DNA of 40,462 nucleotides from an uncultured Sphingomonadales bacterium (GCA_903923465.1 CAIXXP010000131.1:1-40462); one strand, 5' to 3'. Positions 1 through 10,700 are shown, counted from the first letter of the stretch. The notes: generated by a model not told the origin, from the sequence alone. Made by a program: numbers and translations.

Positions 1-3
1 GGC

Positions 4-609
4 ATGCACACCCACATGTCGATCTGGGACAAGGGCAACCCGCTGTTCGCCGGCGACGGCTATGCCGGCCTGTCCGACATGTGCCTGTACTTCATCGGCG
101 GCGTCATCAAGCACGCCAAGGCGCTGAACGCCTTCACCAACCCCACCACCAACAGCTACAAGCGCCTGGTGCCGGGTTACGAGGCTCCCGTGCTGCTGGC
201 CTATTCGGCCCGCAACCGTTCGGCCTCCTGCCGTATCCCTTACGGTGCGGGCGCCAAGGCAAAGCGCGTGGAATTCCGCTTCCCCGACGCGATGGCCAAC
301 CCCTACCTGTGCTACTCGGCGCTGCTGATGGCCGGCCTTGATGGTATCAAGAACAAGATCCATCCGGGCGAAGCCATGGACAAGAACCTGTACGATCTGC
401 CCGCCGACGAGCTGGCGCTGGTGCCGACCGTGTGCGGCTCGCTGCGTGAAGCGCTTGACGCGCTGACCGCCGACCACGCCTTCCTGCTGGAAGGTGGCGT
501 GTTCACCGCCGATCAGATCGAGGCCTATCAGGAACTGAAGTGGCCGGAAGTGATGCGCTGGGAAACCACGCCGTCGGCTGTTGAGTTCGACATGTACTAC
601 AGCGCCTGA
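4..609 (+). CDS. glnA: Glutamine synthetase, C-terminal part (5' end outside window)
   Basis: Translation [33 protein letters not shown]...[34 protein letters not shown] matches the GSI catalytic domain; ends in TGA. Confidence 0.97.
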   Translation: MHTHMSIWDKGNPLFAGDGYAGLSDMCLYFIGGVIKHAKALNAFTNPTTNSYKRLVPGYEAPVLLAYSARNRSASCRIPYGAGAKAKRVEFRFPDAMANPYLCYSALLMAGLDGIKNKIHPGEAMDKNLYDLPADELALVPTVCGSLREALDALTADHAFLLEGGVFTADQIEAYQELKWPEVMRWETTPSAVEFDMYYSA

Positions 610-633
610 TCCCGCCGGTCAGACGCAAGTGGG

Positions 634-665
634 AAAGCGCTCCGGGCAACCGGGGCGCTTTTTCG
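634..665 (+). terminator. Rho-independent terminator of glnA
   Basis: AAAGCGCTCCGG-GCAA-CCGGGGCGCTTT stem (one T-G wobble) followed by T's, about 25 bp after the glnA stop. Confidence 0.85.
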
Positions 666-769
666 TTGGGCTGCGGGCGCATGGGGATCGAGCCGAATGC
701 GCTAAGGACTTTCCTACATTTATCCATATAGGATATTTCCTGCTCTTGTGATTCGCAAGGCGCGCGACA

Positions 770-1258
770 ATGTCCACCCCCTCCCCTTCCGCCCCGGGCC
801 GCTGCATCGGGCCCGCAGGCATCGCGCTGATCAGGAATTTCGAATCCTGTGCCCGCGCGCGTGGCGATGGCCGCTTTGCCGCCTACCCCGATCCCGGCAG
901 CGGCGCGGCGCCCTGGACCATCGGCTGGGGCTCCACCGGCCCGGACATCCACGAGGGGCTGATCTGGACGCAGGCGCAATGCGATGCCCGCCTGGCCGGC
1001 CAGTTGGCCAATTTTGCGGCTCAGGTGTGCCATGTGCTGGGCGCGGCGCCGACCACCGCCAACCAGTTCGACGCCATGGTGGCGTTTCACTACAACACCG
1101 GGGCGATTGCCCGCGCGCGCCTGACCCGGCTGCACATGGCCGGCGACTATGCCGGGGCGAAGGCCGCCTTCGCCGACTGGACCCGGGCCGATGGCGCGGT
1201 TCTGCCGGGCCTCGTGCGGCGCCGCGCGGCGGAGGCGGCGCTCTACGGCGCGCCGTGA
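770..1258 (+). CDS. Phage-type lysozyme (GH24-like endolysin/autolysin)
   Basis: GIALIRNFESCARARGDGRFAAYPDPGSG..WTIGWGSTG and NQFDAMVAFHYNTGAI are typical GH24 muramidase motifs (catalytic E, D, T pattern). Confidence 0.85.
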   Translation: MSTPSPSAPGRCIGPAGIALIRNFESCARARGDGRFAAYPDPGSGAAPWTIGWGSTGPDIHEGLIWTQAQCDARLAGQLANFAAQVCHVLGAAPTTANQFDAMVAFHYNTGAIARARLTRLHMAGDYAGAKAAFADWTRADGAVLPGLVRRRAAEAALYGAP

Positions 1259-1263
1259 CGGCC

Positions 1264-4200
1264 TCAGTAATCCTTGCTGACGCGCAGGTTCACGCTCTGC
1301 TGGCCCACGGTGGAGACGCTGCCCAGCAGCGATAGCCAGCGCGTGAGCCGGGCCTCGATATTGCTGGCCGAATAGCCATGCCCGTCACTCACCACCTCGG
1401 CATAGAAGCGCCGGCCGAAATATTTGCCCGCCGCCACGCCGGATTGCCGCCCGATGGTCGGATCCGGCCCGACGATGCGCAGCCGGTCCAGCCCGATGAC
1501 CGAGCGCACCTTGTTGATCGGGTCCAGCCCGCCGCCATTGTGCAGCGAGGCCAGCGCCGCGCCCAGTTGCAAGGCCTCTGGCGCCGAGATCTTGGTGACG
1601 GAATCGCCGAATAGCAGGCGCGACAGCACCTCCTCCTCGGGCAGGGGCGGTATCGACGAGAAGGCGATCTGCGGCTTCAGCGAGGTGCCGTGCACGGTGA
1701 GCGTGGCGGCCAGACCGGTGATATTGGCGGTGGCGGCGATGTCCAGCCGGGGATCGGGCGAGGCGGAATCGGTGAAGATCACCCGGCCGCGGGTCAGGTC
1801 GAAACGGGCGCCGGCAAATTCATAGGTGCCACCCACCAGATCGGCGTGGCCATCCAGCGTGGGGTCGCGCAAGGGGCCACGCAGATGCAGGTCCGCGCCC
1901 CATTCGCTATCCAGCCCCAGGCCGACCAGCTGGATCTTGGAGCGCCCGGTCAGATCGACCAGAAAGCGCCAGCTGGTGTGCCGCGCCGAGGCGGGGGCCA
2001 CATCGCTGCTGCGGTTGATTTCGCGCGTGGCGATGATCGGCAACTCGGCCGCCGCCTGCGCGAGACCCAGCCGCCAGCGGGCGTTGTCGACGCTGAGGCG
2101 CCCGGCGATGGTGCCGTTCAACCCATCGGAGACGATGCGCAGCGGGCCGCTGGCGGTGAGGGCGAGATCGGCCCGGGTGGCCAGTTGCGCCTTGTGTGCG
2201 GCCAGCATGAAATCCAGTGCCGGGCGGTGGCCTTCGGTAATGCCCGAAAAATCGATGCTGCCGCTGCCGTTCACCTGCCCGCCGCCCGCCGTGTGCCCGG
2301 CCAGCGTGGTGAAGCTGAGCCGCGAGCCGGCGAATGCGCCCCTCGCGACCAGCTGGGTAATGTCGGTGCCGGTTTCGGCGCTGGCCATGTGCAGCGTGTC
2401 GCCGGCCAGCGAGCCCCGGATCTGCGGCGCATCGAGCGAGCCGGTGATATCGGCGGCGATGGCGATGGGGCCCGTCAAGTCGAAGTCATCCAGCCCCATC
2501 AGCCGCCAAGGGGCATCCGCCGGGCCCTGAAAGCGCATTTGGGCAAGGAACCGCCCGGCGCGCAGGCGGTCGATCAGCCTGCCCGAGGGCGGGAGGTTGG
2601 CGATGCTGGCCTGCAGGCGACCGATGGTCTGGTGCCCGGCCGCCTGGCTGGGGTCGCCGGCCACCGCGCGCAGCTCCAGCCGGTCGTCGACCAGCCCCCC
2701 GGCCAGCGCGACATCAATCGGGCGCGAACTGACCACCAGCCCGGAGCGGGTGAGATTCTTCACCATCAGCCGGCCGTCGCCGCTGGGCAGCCCCTCGCGC
2801 GGGGCGGAGAAATGCAGCGTACCCGAGGCCAGCCCCCCCAGCCCGAGATCGGCAAAGACCACGTCGCCCAGCGCCAGCGGCATGCCGGCCAGCGCCAGAT
2901 CCAGTTCCTGATTGCCATTGCCGAACACGCCCGAGGCAATCGCCCTTCCCTGTCCGAAATCGATCTGGCTGGGTGCCAGCCGCCAGCCGCCGCCTTCCGC
3001 CTCGGTGCGGGGGGTGAACACGGCGCGGCGCGGCATGGCGATGGCTTGCCCGGCGAACAGGCCATGCGCGCCGAGCGCCACGGCATCGGGCGCGAGATCG
3101 CCGGTAAGCGCCAGTTCGAAGCGCGAACTGCGCCGGCCGGAGAGATTGGCGGCGACGTGCCCCACCCCATCATCCAGCCGCGCCTGTGCCGATACCTGTC
3201 CGAGGAACAGGCGCCCCTTGCCGATGCCCTGCGCCATCAGGCTGGCCTCCAGCGTGGAGTGATGGCGCAGCAGCACGCCGCCCACCCGCAGGCTGCCCCG
3301 CGCGACGGTGAGCGGCTGGTCGCCGCCAAAGTGGGCATCGGTCATGGTCAGCGCCAGATCCATCGCCTCGCCCTGTCCGTTTTGGCCATCACCGCGTGGG
3401 GCCAGCCGCAAGTTGCCCGCCACGCCGCCGCCAGACAGGGTGAGCAGGCCCGTGGCCCCCGCATTGCCGAGGGTCAGCGAGCCGGTCAGCGCGGTTTGCG
3501 AGATGGTGAACTGGCGCACATCCAGTCGGCCGGGTCCCGACCCCCCATTCACCAGCGCCACCACGCCGGAGAAGGGCCCGAACAGCGATTGCCCGGCGGC
3601 GGCCATGCGCAGCCCGCCGGATTCGGGCGAGAGGACCAGCGTCACATCGCGCACGCCGCCGGTTGGATAGGGATCGGGCAGCGACAGCTTCGCATGCAGG
3701 CCATCCGCCGCCAGCTGGCCCGCCAGGGTGAAAGACCCCAGCGTGGCGTGATGGCCATTGCCCGCCAGCGTGGCGGTGCCATCCACATTGCGGCGGGCAG
3801 AGGCGGCAAGGGTCAGGCGCTCACTGGTGAACGCGGCGCGGGAGAGGATCAGTGGCTGACCGTCGCGCCCGCTGGCCTCCCCGGTGAAATTCAGATGGTC
3901 GCCCGCCAGTTGCGCCAGCGCGCCATTGGTGATGCCGCTGAGCTGGCCAGTGAGGTGCGCGCCGAAGCTCCAGCCGCCCTGCGGGGCCAGACGCAGGGTC
4001 AGCGAGGCCTCGCCATCACCGCGCCCCCAATCGGGGATCTGCCAGCCGCGCGAGGCCACATGCCCGGCGATGCCATAGACCCCGCCCGCCACATCGCCGC
4101 TCAGCACCAGCCGCGCGGCCAGCGCCGGTGCGGTGAGGACCATGTCGCTGGAGGCCAGATGGGTGCCGGTGAGCACCAGCGTCGCGCTGCCCCTCGCGCT

Positions 4201-5526
4201 TGTCAGGCGTGGGTCGAGCAGGGCGTTGCCGGTGATGATCCGCCCGGCGGCCAGCGACAGGGGCAGGCGCCAACCGGTCTCGGTTCGAGTGGCGGTGCCA
4301 TGCGCCGAGAGGGCCTGCACCTGCGTGGTGCCGCCGGCCCAGCGGCTGGCCGAGAGGTTGGTCTGCGCGGTGAGCGTGGCGAAGGGGCCGTCGAGGACCA
4401 TGCTGCCACGCCCGCCCTCCAGCATGCCGCCGCCCACCGGCAGCGACCCGTGCGTCTCGGCGGTGAGGAGCAGGTGGTGGAAGGCGCCCTCGCCCAGATC
4501 GGCCTCGCCCTTTGCCGTGGCATGCAGCGTGGCACTGCTCGCCTCCAGCGCGCCGGCAAGGCGGCGGTCGTCAAAGCGGGCGTGGCCGGTGAGCTGAACC
4601 CGCTCGCCCAGCAGGCGGGTGGACGCCGGCGACAGGGCCATTAGCGGGGCGGGCCACAGCTGGCCGGAGAGCGCGAAGGCCCCGGCCTTCTGGTCGAGTT
4701 CCAGCACCGCCGCCCGTTGCCCGCCGCCATCGGCCAGCAGGCTGCCATTCCATTTGTGCCAGGTGCCGGTGCCGCTGAGCCGCACGCGCCGGTCGGTCCG
4801 TGCCCCGGTCAGCGCGGCGAGCAGGCCCCCCTTAGGCGCGGCATAATCCACGCCCAGCGCAAAATGGTCGCGCGAGCGGTCGTCGTCCAGCAGCGCCGCC
4901 AGCCGGTCCCCGCCACCCAGCCGTCCCTGCAGGCTCAGATAGGCCCGGCGCGGGCGAATCTCGCCGCTGGCGTGCAGGTCGATCTTGCGCTCCACCCCCA
5001 GCACCGGCGCCGCCACCGTCAGCCGCTCGATGGCAAAGCGATCCACCCGGACATCGAAATCGGGCAGCAGCGAACCGTTGATGCTAGGGCGCAATTGCGG
5101 CACGCGCAGCAGCACCCCGCGGCGCAGCACCATGCGGCGGATGTCCAGCCGGTTATCGAGCCAGGCCAGCGGGCGCCATTCCACCTCCGTGGCCGGCACG
5201 CGCATGAACACGCCCCGCGTGTCGCGCAGGGCAACATCCTCCAGCACGGCGGTGCCGTAGATCGAGCCATCGATGCGCCCGACCGTCATGCTCAGGCCCG
5301 TGTCGGTCTCGCTGCTTTGCAGCCAGTCCGCCAGCAGGCGGTGGCCGATGGCGGTATCCAGCCCCAGCAGCAGCGTGCCGAGCAACACCAGCAGAACCAG
5401 CGGCAGGCCCAGCCCATATTTCGCGCCGAACCAGGCCAGGCGGCGACCACGCGGGGCTCGCGTGGCCCCGGCAGCCGGCTCTACGCCCTCTGGCGGCAGA
5501 TCATCGGTGGTCGGCTCGCCGGTCAT
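1264..5526 (-). CDS. tamB: Translocation/assembly module protein TamB (DUF490, AsmA-like repeat protein)
   Basis: 1420 aa with N-terminal TM segment, long beta-rich repeats and C-terminal LDGHADLVGGTYEFAGARFDLTRGRVIFTDSASPDPRLDI...PEEEVLSRLLFG motif; adjacent to tamA (TGATG overlap at 5526). Confidence 0.93.
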   Translation of the reverse strand: MTGEPTTDDLPPEGVEPAAGATRAPRGRRLAWFGAKYGLGLPLVLLVLLGTLLLGLDTAIGHRLLADWLQSSETDTGLSMTVGRIDGSIYGTAVLEDVALRDTRGVFMRVPATEVEWRPLAWLDNRLDIRRMVLRRGVLLRVPQLRPSINGSLLPDFDVRVDRFAIERLTVAAPVLGVERKIDLHASGEIRPRRAYLSLQGRLGGGDRLAALLDDDRSRDHFALGVDYAAPKGGLLAALTGARTDRRVRLSGTGTWHKWNGSLLADGGGQRAAVLELDQKAGAFALSGQLWPAPLMALSPASTRLLGERVQLTGHARFDDRRLAGALEASSATLHATAKGEADLGEGAFHHLLLTAETHGSLPVGGGMLEGGRGSMVLDGPFATLTAQTNLSASRWAGGTTQVQALSAHGTATRTETGWRLPLSLAAGRIITGNALLDPRLTSARGSATLVLTGTHLASSDMVLTAPALAARLVLSGDVAGGVYGIAGHVASRGWQIPDWGRGDGEASLTLRLAPQGGWSFGAHLTGQLSGITNGALAQLAGDHLNFTGEASGRDGQPLILSRAAFTSERLTLAASARRNVDGTATLAGNGHHATLGSFTLAGQLAADGLHAKLSLPDPYPTGGVRDVTLVLSPESGGLRMAAAGQSLFGPFSGVVALVNGGSGPGRLDVRQFTISQTALTGSLTLGNAGATGLLTLSGGGVAGNLRLAPRGDGQNGQGEAMDLALTMTDAHFGGDQPLTVARGSLRVGGVLLRHHSTLEASLMAQGIGKGRLFLGQVSAQARLDDGVGHVAANLSGRRSSRFELALTGDLAPDAVALGAHGLFAGQAIAMPRRAVFTPRTEAEGGGWRLAPSQIDFGQGRAIASGVFGNGNQELDLALAGMPLALGDVVFADLGLGGLASGTLHFSAPREGLPSGDGRLMVKNLTRSGLVVSSRPIDVALAGGLVDDRLELRAVAGDPSQAAGHQTIGRLQASIANLPPSGRLIDRLRAGRFLAQMRFQGPADAPWRLMGLDDFDLTGPIAIAADITGSLDAPQIRGSLAGDTLHMASAETGTDITQLVARGAFAGSRLSFTTLAGHTAGGGQVNGSGSIDFSGITEGHRPALDFMLAAHKAQLATRADLALTASGPLRIVSDGLNGTIAGRLSVDNARWRLGLAQAAAELPIIATREINRSSDVAPASARHTSWRFLVDLTGRSKIQLVGLGLDSEWGADLHLRGPLRDPTLDGHADLVGGTYEFAGARFDLTRGRVIFTDSASPDPRLDIAATANITGLAATLTVHGTSLKPQIAFSSIPPLPEEEVLSRLLFGDSVTKISAPEALQLGAALASLHNGGGLDPINKVRSVIGLDRLRIVGPDPTIGRQSGVAAGKYFGRRFYAEVVSDGHGYSASNIEARLTRWLSLLGSVSTVGQQSVNLRVSKDY

Positions 5527-8141
5527 CAGAAGGCCTGACCCAGCGTGACATAAACCCCGATGCGGCTGTCGCCCGGGCGCGGGTTGAGCGGGGTGCCGAC
5601 ATCCAGCCGCACCGGGCCAAAACCGGTCTGATAGCGCAGCCCCAGCCCCGCGCCATAGCGCATGTCCTTGAAATTCGGCACGGTGCCGGTGCCCGCCCCG
5701 CCCGAATCCAGAAACGGCACCAGCGCCAGCGCATTGTGCATCAGCCCGGTGTTGACCCGCGCCTCCAGAGACACCTCGTAGAGCGAACGGGCGCCCTCCG
5801 GCTCGTTAAGGCTGTTGCGCGGGCCGACCAGCTCGAAGCCATAGCCACGGATCGAGCCGCCACCGCCGGCATAAAACCGCCGCGAAGGCGCAACATCTTC
5901 CAGCGCCGCGCCCGGCAGGGTGCCCAGCCGCAATCTTGTGGCAAGCACCACCCCCGACATCAGCGGCTGATAGCCGCTGGCGTCCAGTTGAATGCGGGCA
6001 TAGGTGGAGGCCACGCCGCGCGCCTGCGACAGCTCTGGCGAGACCCGCAGGCCAATGCGATAGCCGCGCGACGGATCGAGAAAATCGTTGCTGCGGTCCC
6101 ATGTCGCCCGCAGGGGCGCGGCCAGCGTGACATAAGCCGTGCGCCCGGTGGTGATGCCGCTGGGCACGCCCTCGCGCTCCAGCGAGGCTTCCGCCTCCAG
6201 GCCCAGCGAATAGCTCCACGGCTTCTGGAACAGCAGTGTCGTCTGGCGCTCATAGGTGGCGGAAAAGTCCACCGCGCGGGCGGCATAGGCCGGCAGGGTG
6301 GCGTTATCGGCATAGAGGTCGAAGGTGAGCACCCGGTCGCGGCCGTGGAAATTGGCGCGGCGCAGCGTGACGCCCGCCAGTTGCTCGTTGGTGCCAGCCA
6401 CCCCGCGCAGGCGCAGCGAGCCCTCGGGTGGGAACAGGTTGCGGTGTTCCCAGCCCGCCTCCAGCCGGAAGCCCTGCGCCGTGTCATAGCCGATGGCGCC
6501 CGAGACGGTGCGCGCCGGCGCCGGGGTCATGGCAACGTCCAGCGCCACCACGCCGGGGATGGTGGCGGGGGCCGCATCCGGTGAGTTGGCGGCGGGGCTC
6601 GTGCCGGCGGCGGGGACGGGCGCGACGGGCGCCGAGACCTCGCGCGGGGTGACGGTGAGGCTGGAGACCAGACCGGTGGCAAGGATCGCCCGGCGCAAAT
6701 CGTCCACGGCGCTGCGCTTGTACGGCTGGCCGGGCTTGAACCGGGCGATGCTGGCCAGATGGCGGCCGGAGAGGAAATGCTCGTTGGTGCTGACGATCTG
6801 GCCAAAGCGGTAGATGCCGCCCGGCTGCACCGGCAGCGTCAGATCGCCCTCCTCGCGCAGGTGGTCGACCGTGAGGGCCGGCGGGTCGATATGGGCGAAA
6901 ACGTAACCCGCCTCGCCCAGCGCGGTGTCCAGCGCCGCGGTCTGGGCGGGGATGGCATCAAGGTGCAGCGGATCGCCGGGGAAGATGGCAAAATGCTTGC
7001 GCAAGGGCAGGTAGGCCGGCCCGAGCGTGGCCAGCGGCCCGAGGTCGATGGTGCCAAAGCGGTAGCGCGTGCCGGGCACGATATCAAAGCGCACCAGCGG
7101 GCCGCCCTTGCCTTCAGCCGCATGGGCAGGCGGCGCGCCCGCCACGACCCCCGAGGGGCCGATACCGCCGGCCCCTACCGGCCCCAGGCCGCCGGCCCCT
7201 GCCGGCCCCAGACCGCCGGCCCCCACCGGCCACAGGCCGCCGGCCAGCGTCTGGTTCGCCTCGGCATCGTAATAGCCGTAGGTGCGCAGCAATTGCTGGA
7301 GCACGGCGCGATCGGCAGCGGCGCGCACCGCCAGTTGCGGCAGATTTTCCGCCTCCTTGCCCGGCATCGCCTGTAGCGCCGACAGCGCGCGAAAGCGGCT
7401 CTCCAGCTCGGCCCGCTCCGGGATGGCCTGGCCCGCGACATGCCAGGCAAGAACCACCCTGCCGGCGGCCAGGCGGTCCAGCCGCTCGGAGGTGGAGCGT
7501 TCGTGCGGCTGGCCCGGCGGCAGATCGACGGTGAGGATGGTGAGCGAGGGCGCCGGGGCGGTGGACTCGCCATCGGGGGGCAAGGCCGCGAGCGGCGCCA
7601 CCGGCGCGGACATATCCGGCCAATCGACGAGAAAACCGGGCAGGTCGGCCAGCGGTGACGAGGGGCTGATCGGTGCGGACCCGGCGCCTGAAGCGGAAAC
7701 GGCGGCAGGCGGTCCCGCAACCTCCGCCAATGGCGCGGGTGCAACGGCGGGCGGTGCGGCGGCACTGCGGGCCCAGTCACCCGGCCGCGCCACGGCGGCA
7801 TCGGGAATGAGCCTGGACAGGGTGCTCTCGCCATCGCCCTGCGGCGTGGGCGCCGCCTGATCCGGCGCGGGCGGTGTCGGCGTCGTTGCCCCCGGCGTGG
7901 CGGCAACCTTCGGGGTGGCGGCAGGCTGCGCGGGGGATTGCGCGAAAGCGGCGGGCGCCCACAGCATCGCCAGCAGGCAGGCGGACGCCCTCAGGCCGGA
8001 AGCTACCCTCGCAAGGGCCGCAGCCGAAAACGGAGCGCGGAGGGAGGGCGCAACCTGCCCTGCCCCCGCCACAGGCCTGCGGGGCAGAACCTCAGCCTGG
8101 CAGGGTCGAGGAGCCGAGGCCCCCGGCGCTGAGCGTGGCAT
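5526..8141 (-). CDS. tamA: BamA/TamA-family outer membrane protein (POTRA plus Omp85 barrel)
   Basis: C-terminal barrel [23 protein letters not shown]...[35 protein letters not shown]; signal-peptide-like [14 protein letters not shown] at 8141 chosen; overlaps the bpt 3' end by 50 bp. Confidence 0.92.
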   Translation of the reverse strand: MPRSAPGASAPRPCQAEVLPRRPVAGAGQVAPSLRAPFSAAALARVASGLRASACLLAMLWAPAAFAQSPAQPAATPKVAATPGATTPTPPAPDQAAPTPQGDGESTLSRLIPDAAVARPGDWARSAAAPPAVAPAPLAEVAGPPAAVSASGAGSAPISPSSPLADLPGFLVDWPDMSAPVAPLAALPPDGESTAPAPSLTILTVDLPPGQPHERSTSERLDRLAAGRVVLAWHVAGQAIPERAELESRFRALSALQAMPGKEAENLPQLAVRAAADRAVLQQLLRTYGYYDAEANQTLAGGLWPVGAGGLGPAGAGGLGPVGAGGIGPSGVVAGAPPAHAAEGKGGPLVRFDIVPGTRYRFGTIDLGPLATLGPAYLPLRKHFAIFPGDPLHLDAIPAQTAALDTALGEAGYVFAHIDPPALTVDHLREEGDLTLPVQPGGIYRFGQIVSTNEHFLSGRHLASIARFKPGQPYKRSAVDDLRRAILATGLVSSLTVTPREVSAPVAPVPAAGTSPAANSPDAAPATIPGVVALDVAMTPAPARTVSGAIGYDTAQGFRLEAGWEHRNLFPPEGSLRLRGVAGTNEQLAGVTLRRANFHGRDRVLTFDLYADNATLPAYAARAVDFSATYERQTTLLFQKPWSYSLGLEAEASLEREGVPSGITTGRTAYVTLAAPLRATWDRSNDFLDPSRGYRIGLRVSPELSQARGVASTYARIQLDASGYQPLMSGVVLATRLRLGTLPGAALEDVAPSRRFYAGGGGSIRGYGFELVGPRNSLNEPEGARSLYEVSLEARVNTGLMHNALALVPFLDSGGAGTGTVPNFKDMRYGAGLGLRYQTGFGPVRLDVGTPLNPRPGDSRIGVYVTLGQAF
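7165..7245 (-). repeat. 24-bp in-frame tandem repeat (3 full copies plus partial) inside tamA
   Basis: ccgccggcccctaccggccccagg / ccgccggcccctgccggccccaga / ccgccggcccccaccggccacagg / ccgccggcc; encodes [25 protein letters not shown]. Confidence 0.95.
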
Positions 8142-8979
8142 GATCGAGGCCGCCCATGCCGTCCTTGCCGCCACCATCGGGCAGGGGCACATCGGCGCGG
8201 CGCTGGCTGGCAACGGCGGCAACGAGACGATCCTGCTCTTCATCGGACATGCGCTTCCAGCCGTCGCGGGCCAGCCGCTCCAGCGGGCGATAGCGCACCT
8301 TGTATTGCATGCGCGCCGAACCTTCCACCCAATAGCCGAGATAGACATAGGGCAGGTGTTCTTCGGCGGCGCGGCGGATGTGATCGAGGATAATGTAATT
8401 GCCAAGCCCGCTGCGCGCCTCATGATCGGGGTCGTAGAAGCTGTAGATCATCGACAGCCCATCGCCCTGCCGGTCTGTCAGGCAGGCACCGACCAGACGG
8501 CCGGGCGCCCCACTCTCGGTAGGCTCCCTATATTCGACGACATAGCTTGTGACGGGGGTATGTTCCACCATGTCGGCAAAATCGACCTCATCCATCGTGG
8601 CCATGCCGCCGCCCGGGTGCCGCTGGCCCAGATAGCGCTGCAGCAGTTCGAACTGCTCGGCGGTGGACCAGGGCTGGCGGATGGTGGCGACGAGATCGGA
8701 ATGGCGCTTCAGGCTGCGGCGCTGCGTGGCCGAGGGGGCGAAGTCGCCCGCCACCACCCGCACCGAAACGCAGGCGGTGCAATCACCGCAAGAGGGGCGA
8801 TAGGCGACGGTTTGGCTGCGGCGGAAACCGATGCGGCCCAGCGCATCATTCAGGGCATCGGCATGGGGGCCGTTGAGTTCCGTGAACACCTTGCGTTCCG
8901 TGCGGCCGGGCAAATAAGGGCACGGTGCCGCGCTCGTCACAAAGAAACGGGGAATTCTGACTGGAACCGTCACCGACAT
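8092..8979 (-). CDS. bpt: Aspartate/glutamate leucyltransferase (arginyl/leucyl-tRNA-protein transferase)
   Basis: [27 protein letters not shown]...[16 protein letters not shown] and [47 protein letters not shown]. Confidence 0.95.
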   Translation of the reverse strand: MSVTVPVRIPRFFVTSAAPCPYLPGRTERKVFTELNGPHADALNDALGRIGFRRSQTVAYRPSCGDCTACVSVRVVAGDFAPSATQRRSLKRHSDLVATIRQPWSTAEQFELLQRYLGQRHPGGGMATMDEVDFADMVEHTPVTSYVVEYREPTESGAPGRLVGACLTDRQGDGLSMIYSFYDPDHEARSGLGNYIILDHIRRAAEEHLPYVYLGYWVEGSARMQYKVRYRPLERLARDGWKRMSDEEQDRLVAAVASQRRADVPLPDGGGKDGMGGLDHATLSAGGLGSSTLPG

Positions 8980-9132
8980 TCTCAATCCCGCAAGCCCACC
9001 ACTACTGCGTGGCGTGGTGCCTGTATGACAAACCTGTAGCAGTGATGAAAGCAGGTTAACCAAAAATCGTGCGGTGGTGAACGAATTTTTTACCGAGCCG
9101 GCCCGCGCGCGCTGGTTTTGCCCCCGGTCAAA

Positions 9133-10395
9133 TCAGTTCAATTCCACCTGACTTACGTCATATCCCTTAGCCCGCAGCGCCGCGACCAGCGCGTCCAGCT
9201 GCTCCCGGTCGCGCGCCTCGCACTCGATATCGGTGATCAGCCCCTTGGCCGGCAGGTGGGTAAAGATGCGCTGATGCCAGATTTCGATGATGTTGATATT
9301 GTGCGTGTTAAACTCTTCCATCACCTTGAACAGGGCGCCGGGGCGGTCCTGCAAGGTAAGGCGAAGCCGCGCGAGACGCCCCGAGCGCGCCAGGTCGCGC
9401 AGCAGCACATTGGCCAGCAGGCGGGTATCGATATTGCCGCCCGACAGCACGATGCCGACCTTGCGCCCGGCAAACATCTCGCGGTTGGACAATACGGCGG
9501 CAAGGCCGGCGGCGCCCGCCCCTTCCACCACGGTTTTCTCGATTTGCAGCAGCAGCGCCAGCGCACCCTCCAGCGCCGATTCGCTGACCAGCACGAAATC
9601 ATCGAGCAGACCGGCCAGAACCTTCGAGGTAAATTCCCCCGGCTGCCACACGGCAATGCCCTCGGCCAGCGTGTCGCCGCCGCAGGGCAGGCTGGTGCCC
9701 TTCAGCCGGTTGAACATGGAGGGGTAGAGTTCGGCCTCCACGCCGATCAGCCGGATGTCGGGGTTCAGCGCGCGGGCCACCGTGCCCATGCCGCTGGCCA
9801 GGCCGCCGCCGCCCACAGGGATGGCCAGCGTGTCTATCTGCGGCACGTCCTCCAGCATTTCCAGCGCCACCGTGCCCTGCCCCGCGGCCACATGCGGGTC
9901 GTCGAACGGGTGGATGAAGGTGAGGCCCAACTGCTTTTCCATGCTGCGCGCCTGGTCAGACGCCTCGTCATAGCTCTCGCCGTGCAGCACAACCTTGCCG
10001 CCCACGCTTTCGGTCTGCATCACCTTCACCATCGGCGTGGTCTTGGGCATGATGATGGTAACCGGCACACCCAGCCGCCGCCCGTGATAGGACAGGCCCT
10101 GCGCATGGTTGCCGGCGCTGGCGGCAATAACGCCACGCGCCCGCTGCTCCTGCGTGAGCTGCAGCAGCGCGTTCAGCGCGCCGCGCTCCTTGTAGGCGGC
10201 GGTGAATTGCAGATTCTCGAACTTCACCCAGATATCGGCGCCGGCAATCGCGCTCAGCGTCGTGCTGTAGAGCGTGGGCGTGCGCACCACAGCGCCGGCG
10301 ATACGGGTCGCGGCAGCGCGTACGTCATCGATGGTCAGCAGCGAGGTGGCGCTCCGGGCGCTGGCAGATGTTTGCCCAAGGTCTTGCATAGTCAT
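9133..10395 (-). CDS. ilvA: Threonine ammonia-lyase with C-terminal ACT domain
   Basis: PLP fold type II: KFENLQFTAAYKERGALNALL, SAGNHAQGLSYHG, PVGGGGLASG; C-terminal LRLTLQDRPGALFKVMEEFNTHNINI (ACT). Start uncertain (10389-10428). Confidence 0.92.
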   Translation of the reverse strand: MTMQDLGQTSASARSATSLLTIDDVRAAATRIAGAVVRTPTLYSTTLSAIAGADIWVKFENLQFTAAYKERGALNALLQLTQEQRARGVIAASAGNHAQGLSYHGRRLGVPVTIIMPKTTPMVKVMQTESVGGKVVLHGESYDEASDQARSMEKQLGLTFIHPFDDPHVAAGQGTVALEMLEDVPQIDTLAIPVGGGGLASGMGTVARALNPDIRLIGVEAELYPSMFNRLKGTSLPCGGDTLAEGIAVWQPGEFTSKVLAGLLDDFVLVSESALEGALALLLQIEKTVVEGAGAAGLAAVLSNREMFAGRKVGIVLSGGNIDTRLLANVLLRDLARSGRLARLRLTLQDRPGALFKVMEEFNTHNINIIEIWHQRIFTHLPAKGLITDIECEARDREQLDALVAALRAKGYDVSQVELN

Positions 10396-10470
10396 AACCG
10401 GGTGCCCGTAAGGCAAAGTGGCGGGCAAGGGAACAGGGTTTTGGGGGAAGGGACGGCGGGGAAAGGATAA

Positions 10471-10654
10471 GGCGCGAGGGACGCGTCACTCGCGCTCCCT
10501 TTCCCCGTCTTGCTCAGCCCATGTTCCGCGTCGTGGCGCCCTGCCGCGCCGCATTATTGCCTGCGGCGCGGCGAGCTCGCGCAAGGCTGAGCCCACGGCA
10601 TAACGATGGCAAGCCCCGGAGCGCGAGGGTGTGCCGCCTTCCCTTGGGCTTGCC
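10471..10654. repeat. Composite nested inverted-repeat intergenic element
   Basis: Outer arms CTCGCGCTCC (10489-10498)/GGAGCGCGAG (10618-10627); middle GCTCAGCC (10512-10519)/GGCTGAGC (10585-10592); inner perfect 11-bp stem GCCGCGCCGCA (10543-10553)/TGCGGCGCGGC (10562-10572); also GGCAAGCCC (10608-10616)/GGGCTTGCC (10646-10654). Confidence 0.75.
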
Positions 10655-10700
10655 CGTTCACCTACTTTGCTTTCCCGCCAATCCCGTCCATACACCGCCC

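Noticed and set aside
1690-4644. 984-aa plus-strand ORF antisense to tamB
   Set aside because: Composition (Gln/Arg/Gly/Ala-rich, no recognisable domain) is the usual shadow of a high-GC gene; tamB on the other strand has clear family motifs.
9118-10470. 450-aa plus-strand ORF antisense to ilvA
   Set aside because: Shadow frame; ilvA PLP motifs clearly define the minus strand as coding.
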